DNA of 56,755 bases from Candidatus Omnitrophota bacterium (GTDB taxonomy: Bacteria > Omnitrophota > Gorgyraeia > Zapsychrales > Zapsychraceae), in assembly GCA_016931055.1 (NCBI GenBank), contig JAFGFL010000063.1, positions 1-56,755 on the forward strand. The letters run 5' to 3'. This document shows positions 49,976-56,755 of this stretch, one piece after another (position 1 is the stretch's first letter; each line of letters opens with the position of its first letter). The notes beneath the pieces are model-generated. The model was not told the origin of the DNA and did no database searches. It saw nothing but the letters and a program-made list of their open reading frames with translations. A program made the position numbers and the translations under genes.

Positions 49976-51835
49976 ATGAGCATGTATGACAAAAGCATAG
50001 GAAAAGAAGCGAGGGCCTCTTTGGAGTTTGCGGAAGGCCAGCGTGAGGCCGAATGGAAATATCCGAGTTTCGCGCTGGAATTGTTCCATGGCCGTTTTGA
50101 CACGAAACTTATCCATCCGTTTCCCAAGCAGTCCCCGGAAGACAAGCAAAAAGGGGATGCCTATTTGGCGAAACTGGAGAAGTTCTTGAAAGAAAATCTC
50201 GACCCCAACCAGGTCGACCGAGATAGTGTCATTCCCGACAAAGTCCTCAAGGGGCTCGCGGATCTGAAGGCCTTCGCGATGAAGATCCCCGAAGCCTATG
50301 GCGGTTTGGGCTTAAGCCAGGTCAATTACAACCGCGCGATCCACCTGATCTCTAGTTACTGCGCTTCAACGGCTGTCGTACTCTCGGCCCACCAGAGCAT
50401 CGGCGTGCCCGAACCGCTGAAGCAATTCGGGACCGACCAGCAGAAAAAGAAATATTTTCCTAAGTTTGTCGACGGGATGATCTCCGCTTTTGCCCTGACG
50501 GAATCGGAAGCGGGATCCGACCCGCGCAATATGTCGACCACAGCGATTCCCTCGGAAGACGGCAAATACTATATTTTAAACGGGGAAAAACTGTGGTGTA
50601 CCAACGGCCTGATCGCCGATGTGATCGCGGTCATGGCCGTCACTCCGCCTAAGATTATTAAAGGCAAGGAGCAGAAACAGATCACGGCTTTTATCGTCGA
50701 GACTGATTCGCCCGGCTTTGAAATCGTCCACCGCTGCCACTTCATGGGCCTGCACGGCATTCAGAACGGGCTTATCCGGTTTAAAAACCTTAAGGTACCG
50801 AAGGAGAATATTATTCTTGGCGAAGGACAGGGGCTGAAGCTGGCCTTGATGACTCTGAATACCGGCCGCTTGACGCTTCCCGCGGCTTCTGTCGGTATCG
50901 GCAAGTGGTGCCTTTATGTTTGCCGCGAATGGTCCTGCGAGCGTGTGCAGTGGGGGTTGCCGGTCGGACAACATGAGAGCATCGCGCTTAAGCTCGCGGA
51001 TATCGCGGCTTATACCTTCGCGATGGAGGCCATGACCTGGATGACCTCATTTATGGCCGACGACAAACATAAGGATATCCGCCTCGAAGCGGCTATTGCC
51101 AAATATTTCTGCACGTACCACAGCTACCGCATCGCCAACGAAACCCTTCAAATCCGAGCCGGTTCAGGTTACGAAACTTCGGAGTCCCTTAAGAAACGGG
51201 GAATGAAGAGCTGGGCCGTCGAGCGGACCTTGCGCGATGTGCGCATCAACCAGATCATCGAGGGGACGTCCGAGATCATGCACTTGTTTATCGCTCGCGA
51301 GGCGCTTGATCCGCATCTGAACAGGACCAAGGCGCTCATGACATCCAAGACCAGCATGGGTGAGAAGTTCAAGGCGGTTTTAGGCATCATCGGCTACTAT
51401 GTGCCTTGGTATATTTCCCTGTGGATCCCGGTTGTTTCCGCGCAAACTGATATGCACCCGAAGCTGGATAAGCATATGCGCTACATTAAGAGGACGAGCA
51501 AGCGCCTGGCCCGGCTTGTAATCCACAAAATGGCCAAGCATCAGAAAAAGATGGCGACCAAACAGTCGGTGGTCAACCGCATTGTGGACATCGGCACCGA
51601 GCTCTTCGCGATGGCCACGGCCTGCAGTTACGCTGACCATTTGATCAAGAACGAGAAGGGTAAGGAGAATGCCCTGGACTTGGCTGACCTGTACTGCCTG
51701 TCGGCGCGCAAGGATATCGAATCGTTCTTCAGGGGATCCTGCTCTAACCACGATAAGCAAAGCCTTTCCGTTTCCAAGAAGCTGATGGCGAAGAGTTACG
51801 AGTGGCTGGAGAATGATATTATAAAGGTGGCGTAA
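49976..51835 (+). CDS. Acyl-CoA dehydrogenase, long type
   Basis: A 619-residue flavoenzyme. The N-terminal helical domain contains I-P-E-A-Y-G-G-L-G-L-S; the FAD/substrate strand has A-L-T-E-S-E-A-G-S-D-P and L-W-C-T-N-G. The C-terminal helical domain has R-A-G-S-G-Y-E-T and the catalytic Glu in I-I-E-G-T-S-E-I-M. An about 170-residue helical C-terminal extension resembles the VLCAD/ACAD9 group, which bind membranes. It oxidises acyl-CoA to enoyl-CoA; no electron-transfer flavoprotein genes are in the window. A predicted promoter precedes it, so it may be controlled separately from the hydratase and thiolase. Confidence 0.93.
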   Translation: MSMYDKSIGKEARASLEFAEGQREAEWKYPSFALELFHGRFDTKLIHPFPKQSPEDKQKGDAYLAKLEKFLKENLDPNQVDRDSVIPDKVLKGLADLKAFAMKIPEAYGGLGLSQVNYNRAIHLISSYCASTAVVLSAHQSIGVPEPLKQFGTDQQKKKYFPKFVDGMISAFALTESEAGSDPRNMSTTAIPSEDGKYYILNGEKLWCTNGLIADVIAVMAVTPPKIIKGKEQKQITAFIVETDSPGFEIVHRCHFMGLHGIQNGLIRFKNLKVPKENIILGEGQGLKLALMTLNTGRLTLPAASVGIGKWCLYVCREWSCERVQWGLPVGQHESIALKLADIAAYTFAMEAMTWMTSFMADDKHKDIRLEAAIAKYFCTYHSYRIANETLQIRAGSGYETSESLKKRGMKSWAVERTLRDVRINQIIEGTSEIMHLFIAREALDPHLNRTKALMTSKTSMGEKFKAVLGIIGYYVPWYISLWIPVVSAQTDMHPKLDKHMRYIKRTSKRLARLVIHKMAKHQKKMATKQSVVNRIVDIGTELFAMATACSYADHLIKNEKGKENALDLADLYCLSARKDIESFFRGSCSNHDKQSLSVSKKLMAKSYEWLENDIIKVA

Positions 51836-51848
51836 TAAAGCAAAGAAA

Positions 51849-51944
51849 GACGTAACGTAAGACGTAAGATGTGAGATGTAAGACGTGGCCTTCCTGGGCC
51901 GATTGGCCTGGACGTCCTACGTCTGACGTCTTACTTCTTACGTA
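51849..51944. repeat. GTAAGAC / GTCTTAC 7-base word dyad element
   Basis: Left arm (51849-51886): words GACGTAAC, GTAAGAC, GTAAGAT, GTGAGAT, GTAAGAC. Right arm (51911-51944): GACGTCCTAC, GTCTGAC, GTCTTAC, TTCTTAC. The two are reverse complements across a GC-rich centre (GGCC...GGCC). It fills the spacer before the patatin fusion gene. Confidence 0.9.
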
Positions 51945-51975
51945 AATAAACTCATAGATCGCCATAATATAAATT

Positions 51976-54063
51976 ATGAACGGCCTTACCTCCCTGATCA
52001 ACCGCATTAACCTCCTGAAACAAATCCCGATTTTTGAGAAGCTCAATTGGTTCGACCTTCAAAAAATTGCCCGCAAGTCCATTGTCATTGAGTGCAAAAA
52101 AGGCGACATGATCTGCAAAGAGGGAAACCCGCCGGATTTCTTTTATTGCCTGGTTTCCGGCCGCCTGCAGGCCTATACGAACGTGCCTGACGGGGGCAAG
52201 GAAAATGTGGACTTTATCCACCGCGGGATGTATTTCGGGGTCATCTCCGTCTTGACCGGGGAGAACCACTCGATGAGCTTCGAGGCGATCAATGATTCCG
52301 TCGTGCTGAAAGTCCCGAAGGATGATTTCCAGGCGATCCTGAAAACCATCCCTTATTTGGGAGTCGAGCTCAGCCAGCATCTTTCCCGGCGCATACGCAG
52401 GAATGTCAAGGGGGGCAAATCGGTCTTTGAAAGCACGGTCATTTCGGTTTACAGTCCTATCAAAGGCGTCGGCAGCTCGACTTATGCCGCCAATTTGGCC
52501 TTGAGCCTTCAGAAAGAAACAGGCAAGAAGGTTATCTATGTGAATATTTTTTCCAAGCGGGGGAAGGAATCGAAAGCGACGACGATTCAGGATGAAGCCA
52601 CGCCGAGCTGGCGCAAACCCGCCATCGATCTGAACGATATCATCGGAGAGCATGAAAAAATCCTGGAAAGCGCCACCAAGAATGACCTTGCCATTGACCT
52701 ATTGAACGTCATGTTCGACCCGGAAGACCTGTCGCTTAAGGACGCAATCGGTTCTTTCGTCAGCGCATTTGTCGAGGACTATCATTATGTCGTGGTCGAC
52801 CTGCCCAATGAAATGGACCAGGTGGTCCTTGAGGCCTTGACCCAGTCGGACATGGTGCATCTGGTCGCCTCGGACCGCGAAAAAGACCTGGAGTTGACCC
52901 GGCGGGTCGTTGATCAGCTGGAGAAAAGATTGAAAGGGCACTTCAGTGAAGAACGCATCCGCGTGATCATCCGCATGTTCCATTTTAGGGCGGGCCTGAC
53001 TTCGGATGAGATCAGCAAGCAAATCGATTATCATGTCTTCAGTTCTCTGCCGGATTTAAAGCGTTCGGAATTGACCCAGCGCATTGATACGCCGAGCCTT
53101 ACGTTCCTGCGGCCTGATTTCCACAATACGTACGCAAAGGCCGTGACTCATATCGCCCGCCAAATCGGCGGGGTCTCGATCGGCCTTGCCTTAGGGGGCG
53201 GCGCGGCGCTTGGCATCGCGCACATTGGGGTTTTACGCGTCCTGGAACAAGAGGACATTCCCGTTGACATGGTTGTCGGCAGCAGCATGGGGGCCTTAAT
53301 CGGCAGTCTTTGGGTAACGGGACACGGTTCGGACGACATTGAAAAAATCGCGAAGGAGTTTGAACATCCCTTAAGCAAGATCAAGCTGTTCGATCCGCCG
53401 CTCATCCCGATCTCCGGCATTATCCGCGGGGGTGCGATCAAGGGATGGCTCAAAAGGCATTTCGGAAACCGTACCTTTTATGATGTCCGAATGGCTTTAA
53501 AAGTCGTGTCCTATGATCTTGTTCGGCGCGAAGAGATCGTCATTGATAGCGGTTCGATTGTTGAAGCGGTCGCCAAAAGCATCGCGATCCCGGGCGTTTT
53601 CCGCCCGGTCCAGGATAAAGAGAGGGTCATTATCGACGGCGGGGTTCTGAATCCCTTGCCGACCAATGTGCTGGCTGCCTGCGGGATTAAAAAGATCATA
53701 GCCGTTAACGTCCTGCAATCTCCTATGGATGTCTCCCAAGGCATTGATATGACCCAGGAGCAGGTGAAGGTCAAAGAAAAAATTATGTTCCGCAAGGCAC
53801 CGCTCGAATATTTAAGGTTCAAGATCGGCCGCGCGTTCGCGAAGCCATTCAACCCGAACATTTCCGACATCATTATCCAGACCCTTCAGGCATGCGGCTA
53901 TGTCATTGCCGAGCAAAGCGGACAGCAGGCGGATGTGGTCATTCATCCCGACCTCGTAGGGATCAAATGGCACCAGATTGACAGGGTCGACGATTTGATC
54001 AAAAGGGGTGAGGAATCGGCCCGGAAGCTTATCCCGCAGATCAAGGCGTTGATTGAGAGTTGA
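51976..54063 (+). CDS. cNMP-binding / CpaE-like / patatin phospholipase triple fusion
   Basis: A 695-residue cytoplasmic protein. Residues about 15-135 are a cyclic-nucleotide-binding domain (K-K-G-D-M-I-C-K-E-G, Y-F-G-V-I-S-V-L-T-G-E). Residues about 153-385 follow a MinD/ParA/CpaE fold, but the P-loop reads S-P-I-K-G-V-G-S-S-T-Y-A-A-N-L-A; the usual GKT lysine is replaced by Ser, as in some CpaE proteins. Residues about 395-620 are a patatin lipase with oxyanion loop G-G-G-A-A-L-G, nucleophile Ser437 in G-S-S-M-G, and Asp554 in I-D-G-G. The full catalytic dyad is kept. Such architecture suggests a phospholipase gated by a nucleotide signal and localised by the middle domain (inference). Confidence 0.9.
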   Translation: MNGLTSLINRINLLKQIPIFEKLNWFDLQKIARKSIVIECKKGDMICKEGNPPDFFYCLVSGRLQAYTNVPDGGKENVDFIHRGMYFGVISVLTGENHSMSFEAINDSVVLKVPKDDFQAILKTIPYLGVELSQHLSRRIRRNVKGGKSVFESTVISVYSPIKGVGSSTYAANLALSLQKETGKKVIYVNIFSKRGKESKATTIQDEATPSWRKPAIDLNDIIGEHEKILESATKNDLAIDLLNVMFDPEDLSLKDAIGSFVSAFVEDYHYVVVDLPNEMDQVVLEALTQSDMVHLVASDREKDLELTRRVVDQLEKRLKGHFSEERIRVIIRMFHFRAGLTSDEISKQIDYHVFSSLPDLKRSELTQRIDTPSLTFLRPDFHNTYAKAVTHIARQIGGVSIGLALGGGAALGIAHIGVLRVLEQEDIPVDMVVGSSMGALIGSLWVTGHGSDDIEKIAKEFEHPLSKIKLFDPPLIPISGIIRGGAIKGWLKRHFGNRTFYDVRMALKVVSYDLVRREEIVIDSGSIVEAVAKSIAIPGVFRPVQDKERVIIDGGVLNPLPTNVLAACGIKKIIAVNVLQSPMDVSQGIDMTQEQVKVKEKIMFRKAPLEYLRFKIGRAFAKPFNPNISDIIIQTLQACGYVIAEQSGQQADVVIHPDLVGIKWHQIDRVDDLIKRGEESARKLIPQIKALIES

Positions 54064-54087
54064 AGCGGGTCATTTTCGTGCTAGAAT
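54060..54087 (+). promoter_or_regulatory. Putative extended -10 promoter before the His-rich membrane protein
   Basis: TTGAAG (54060-54065), 16 bases, TAGAAT (54082-54087) preceded by TGC. It overlaps the end of the patatin gene and lies about 40 bases before ATG 54126, which has a strong GAGGAGGAAAGG site. Confidence 0.5.
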
Positions 54088-54125
54088 AATGTTGCGCGAA
54101 AACATGAGAGGAGGAAAGGTCGTTT

Positions 54126-54797
54126 ATGCCCAAAGAGAGCAAAACTCGATATGTTCTTGTCGAGTTAGCCTGCCATTTACCGTATTCCATTTTCGGGGTC
54201 ACGTTGGGTTTGATTGCTATGGGGGTCTTGACCTTTTTTGCGACTTTAATGAGGGCTGAGGCCCTCCTGCCGGAAGCCTCTCTTGAGTTGTTCCACGTCT
54301 TACACCCGGCGCATGTCCTGATGAGCTCGGTGGTAACGACGGCCATGTTTTACAAACATGAGAAAAGGATCTTAAAAGCCATCATCATTGGGTCTCTGGG
54401 GTCGATCTTGATCTGTGGCCTAAGCGACATTTTCTTTCCATTTGTCGGCGGAGTTATGCTTCAGGCAGAGATGCATATGCATGTCTGTGTATTAGAGCAT
54501 CCGGGATTGATTATCCCGTTTGCTTTAATCGGGGTTGTTGCCGGGATGTTCATTTCAGAAACCATCGACAAAGCCACGCAGTATTCCCATTCGGCGCACG
54601 TGTTTATCAGCAGCGCCGCTTCCATTTTATATCTCTTGGGTTACGGCTTGACCGACTGGATCGACCTGGTTGGAGGTGTTTTTCTGGTCACGATTGTTTC
54701 CGTTATGGTCCCATGTTGCACGAGCGACATCATTTTTCCGTTGGCCTGTGTCCACCGAGACTTCCGGCATTCGGATAAGCTGTTGCATGACCATTGA
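54126..54797 (+). CDS. Multi-pass membrane protein rich in His motifs, function unknown
   Basis: A 223-residue protein with about six hydrophobic helices. Candidate metal-ligand clusters occur at several points: F-H-V-L-H-P-A-H near residue 56, M-H-M-H-V-C-V-L-E-H-P near 117, S-H-S-A-H near 156, V-P-C-C-T-S-D near 197, and a His-rich tail (H-R-D-F-R-H...H-D-H). I recognise no family. The spacing of His residues next to helices suggests a metal transporter or metal-binding membrane enzyme, but this is only a hypothesis. It has its own promoter candidate and a very good ribosome site. Confidence 0.75.
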   Translation: MPKESKTRYVLVELACHLPYSIFGVTLGLIAMGVLTFFATLMRAEALLPEASLELFHVLHPAHVLMSSVVTTAMFYKHEKRILKAIIIGSLGSILICGLSDIFFPFVGGVMLQAEMHMHVCVLEHPGLIIPFALIGVVAGMFISETIDKATQYSHSAHVFISSAASILYLLGYGLTDWIDLVGGVFLVTIVSVMVPCCTSDIIFPLACVHRDFRHSDKLLHDH

Positions 54798-54810
54798 GGC
54801 AAGTTAGCTG

Positions 54811-54945
54811 CAAGTTGCGTATATCGTATTGCGTATCGCGTATTGCGTGCAACAAGGTAGGGAGATAGAGTTGTATATTGCGAAATGTCCCCTTAATTTT
54901 TGATAAAAGGGTTACGCAATACGCAGGACGCAATACGCAATACGA
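54811..54945. repeat. GCGTATT / GCAATAC 7-base word dyad element
   Basis: Left arm (54811-54853): GCGTATA, TCGTATT, GCGTATC, GCGTATT, GCGTGC. Right arm (54911-54945): GTTACGCAATAC, GCAGGAC, GCAATAC, GCAATAC. Strong inverted complementarity with a 57-base centre that contains no ORF. Confidence 0.9.
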
Positions 54946-54966
54946 GACAATTCAAGGACAGTCACG

Positions 54967-56271
54967 ATGCGCGCGAGCCATTCCCAAGAATATTTCCAAA
55001 AGGCCAAACAAGTCATGGTCGGCGGGGTCAACAACCCCATCCGGACGTTTGAGGGGATGGGGTGCAACCCTTTGGTGATCAAATACGGCAGGGGAGCCAA
55101 GCTGCATGACCATGATAATAATGTCTATACCGATTACTGCTTGTCCGGCGGATCCCTGATCCTGGGCCATGCCCACCGCAACGTCATCTTAAGCGCCAAA
55201 AAAACGCTCGAAAAGGGCATCAGTTTCGGGACGACCACGCGGGAAGAGGTCAATATGGCCAGGCTGATCTGTTCGCGTGTCCCGTCGATTGAATTGGTCC
55301 GGTTTGTCAATTCCGGGACCGAGGCGGCCATGAGCGCGGTCCGCCTGGCCAGGGGATTTACCAAGAGAGAGATTATGGTCAAATTCGACGGCTGCCAGCA
55401 CGGGCATTTCGACGATTCCCTGGCAAAGGCCGGCTCCGGGCTTCTGCAGCCTCAGGAATCAACGAGTTTAGGGATCCCGCGCAACCATGTCGGAAGCACG
55501 ATCAGCCTTCCCTATAATGATAAAGAGATGCTTGAAGAAACGTTGGATATGTATAAGGATGATATTGCCTGCGTGATCATCGAGCCGGTTGCCGCGCATA
55601 TGGGGGTGATCCTTCCGGACCTGAAATTCCTGCGGATGCTGCGCGAACTGACTGTTAAATATAATATCATTTTGATCTTTGACGAAGTCACGACGGGATT
55701 CCGGGCGCATCCCGGCTGCATGCAGTCGCAGGTCAATATTATTCCCGACATGACATGCCTGGGCAGGATCATCGGAAGCGGCTTTCCCATCGGGGCGTAC
55801 GGCGGGCGAAAGGACATCATGAACTGTCTTGCCCCGTCGGGAGGGGTCTATCAGACCGGGACCTTCTCCGGAAATCCTGTTGTGATGAGGGCGGGGTATG
55901 CCGGCCTCCGGCTTTTGACAAACGATCTATACGCGGCGCTCAATCAAAGTTGCGCCGCCTTGGGCGAAGAGGTTAACGGGTTTCTTCATGAAAGGAAAAT
56001 TGAGGCCCACTTGACATGGTACGGATCGATGATGAGCGTCTTTTTCCGTCGCAAGGCTGTGTCCAACTACTATGACGCCAAGGCGGCCGCCGGCGGGCCG
56101 CTATACGCGGCGATGTTCCGGCACCTGATGGATGCCGGCATTTATTTTCCGCCGGACGCTATGGAGCCGTTCTTTATTTCGTGCATGCATACCAAAAGGG
56201 ATTTGACCCATCTTGCTGATCAGTTAAAAAGTTTTTTTGTGGATACGAATATGGAAAGGAACAGATTATGA
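54967..56271 (+). CDS. HemL-like class III aminotransferase homologue lacking the PLP lysine
   Basis: A 434-residue protein with full-length glutamate-1-semialdehyde aminomutase similarity: V-G-G-V-N-N-P-I-R, G-S-L-I-L-G-H-A-H, N-S-G-T-E-A-A-M, F-D-E-V-T-T-G-F-R with the pyridine-N Asp, and T-G-T-F-S-G-N-P. In the usual L-G-K-x-I-G-G-G the lysine that forms the PLP Schiff base is Arg267 here (L-G-R-I-I-G-S-G; codon AGG at 55765-55767). Without it, normal aminotransfer is unlikely, so it may be a pseudoenzyme, a PLP-binding regulator, or use another residue. The TAG/TGA region overlaps the next gene by four bases. AAGGACAG precedes ATG 54967. Confidence 0.85.
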   Translation: MRASHSQEYFQKAKQVMVGGVNNPIRTFEGMGCNPLVIKYGRGAKLHDHDNNVYTDYCLSGGSLILGHAHRNVILSAKKTLEKGISFGTTTREEVNMARLICSRVPSIELVRFVNSGTEAAMSAVRLARGFTKREIMVKFDGCQHGHFDDSLAKAGSGLLQPQESTSLGIPRNHVGSTISLPYNDKEMLEETLDMYKDDIACVIIEPVAAHMGVILPDLKFLRMLRELTVKYNIILIFDEVTTGFRAHPGCMQSQVNIIPDMTCLGRIIGSGFPIGAYGGRKDIMNCLAPSGGVYQTGTFSGNPVVMRAGYAGLRLLTNDLYAALNQSCAALGEEVNGFLHERKIEAHLTWYGSMMSVFFRRKAVSNYYDAKAAAGGPLYAAMFRHLMDAGIYFPPDAMEPFFISCMHTKRDLTHLADQLKSFFVDTNMERNRL

Positions 56272-56666
56272 TCGAGGACCTAGAGAAGTCTTGTCTTGGG
56301 ATGATGTTGGCGTTCTCTTTGATGATCATGACCGGATGTGTCCCGCTGATCATCGGCGCTGCTGCCGGGGCCGGCGGTATGGTGTATGTCAAAGGCGCTT
56401 TGGTTGAGAATGTGGATGAGTCGGTGGAAGACATTCACCAAGCGAGCCTGGCGGCCCTGAAAGACCTTGGCATATTTGTGAAATCGGATGAGCTCAACCG
56501 GCATTCCGCGGTCATTAAAGCGGAATATGAGGGCGGCGAGAAAGTCGAGATAAAGGCCGATGCCATTACGGAATTTGTCTCGAAAATATCGATCCGCGTT
56601 GGCCTGATAGGCGACCAGGAAGATTCCCGCTTGATCCTGAATGCAATTGAGAAGAGATTGAAATAA
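56268..56666 (+). CDS. Putative lipoprotein, DUF3568-like
   Basis: A 132-residue protein. A hydrophobic leader ends in M-I-M-T-G-C, a fair lipobox with the lipidated Cys at about residue 24. It is followed by a Gly/Ala-rich stretch with G-A-A-A-G-A-G-G-M-V-Y-V-K-G, then two alpha-beta units with V-E-N-V-D-E-S-V-E-D-I and I-S-I-R-V-G-L-I-G-D. This layout matches small periplasmic DUF3568-type lipoproteins as I remember them; function unknown. Its ATG overlaps the stop of the HemL-like gene (ATGA), so the two are translationally coupled. Confidence 0.75.
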   Translation: MIEDLEKSCLGMMLAFSLMIMTGCVPLIIGAAAGAGGMVYVKGALVENVDESVEDIHQASLAALKDLGIFVKSDELNRHSAVIKAEYEGGEKVEIKADAITEFVSKISIRVGLIGDQEDSRLILNAIEKRLK

Positions 56667-56669
56667 GGG

Positions 56670-56755
56670 CACAAGACACAAGACACAAGACACAAGACAC
56701 AAGACACAAGACACAAGACACAAGACACAAGACACAAGACACAAGACACAAGACA
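56670..56755. repeat. Tandem array of the 7-mer ACAAGAC running to the window edge
   Basis: About 12 exact copies of ACAAGAC, unbroken to the last base. A complementary arm, if any, would lie outside the window. Because 7 is not a multiple of 3, all three reverse frames stay open as CLVSCVL repeats; these are not genes. Confidence 0.95.

Noticed and set aside
56280-56751. Reverse-strand ORFs with repeated CLVSCVL
   Set aside because: Produced by the 7-base tandem repeat, which keeps all three frames open; antisense to the lipoprotein gene and with no ribosome site.
56670-56755. CRISPR array
   Set aside because: Unit is 7 bases with no spacers, and there are no cas genes.

Overview
The window reads as a chromosome segment of an uncultivated, diderm, anaerobe-like bacterium. 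The best guess is Candidatus Omnitrophota (formerly OP3) or a close relative. The sequence-based reasons are a giant extracellular repeat protein, a type II secretion/pseudopilin cluster, an outer-membrane barrel candidate, TPR glycosyltransferases, and a rearranged F-type ATP synthase operon. The phylum name is inference; there is no rRNA here to confirm it. Almost all genes lie on the + strand; only a histidine kinase/response regulator pair is on the - strand.

Layout. (1) Bases 1-13244: the 3' part of a giant gene (over 4,100 codons visible, 5' end outside the window) made of about 31 Ig-like repeats, a two-copy C-terminal module and helical segments. It overlaps a gene for a signal-peptide/TM protein that may anchor it. 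(2) 13349-19117: F-type ATP synthase genes in the order epsilon, c, b/delta, alpha, gamma, beta, with no subunit a gene. The b/delta gene is bracketed by long inverted repeats. (3) 19388-29602: type II secretion inner-membrane platform and pseudopilins (MshEN protein, GspE-PilZ, GspF, GspG, I, J, K, a PilM/PilN-like GspL, a GspM/PilO-like protein), with a gluzincin peptidase and a periplasmic coiled-coil protein embedded. (4) 29628-33938: LysE-type exporter, two-component pair, OMP-like protein and a small HAMP-like membrane protein. (5) 34053-37955: tandem paralogous TMTC-like TPR glycosyltransferases. (6) 38201-38814: tRNA-Lys(CTT) with a GIY-YIG gene cassette between exact 65-bp direct repeats that start inside the tRNA 3' end. 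(7) 38906-42866: non-oxidative pentose-phosphate genes (split transketolase, transaldolase) plus 6-phosphogluconolactonase. (8) 42948-51835: fatty-acid or aromatic-acid activation and beta-oxidation (CoA ligase, thiolase, hydratase/dehydrogenase, acyl-CoA dehydrogenase), with a small membrane-anchored protein and an RNA m5U methyltransferase. (9) 51976-56666: a cNMP/CpaE-like/patatin triple fusion, a His-rich membrane protein, a HemL-like protein lacking the PLP lysine, and a putative lipoprotein.

The most unusual structure is between the genes. Most spacers longer than about 90 bases hold a low-complexity dyad element. One arm is degenerate tandem words of about 7-9 bases, followed by a spacer and an arm carrying the complementary words. 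The words differ from locus to locus (ACAAGAGC, GTAAGAC, GCAATAC, TTTTCCA, AACTGGTC, GTGAATA, GGTTATAAA), but the architecture recurs. Some elements enter coding sequence. These, together with the 77-bp perfect inverted repeats around atpF and the tRNA/GIY-YIG cassette, are the main candidates for undescribed biology.
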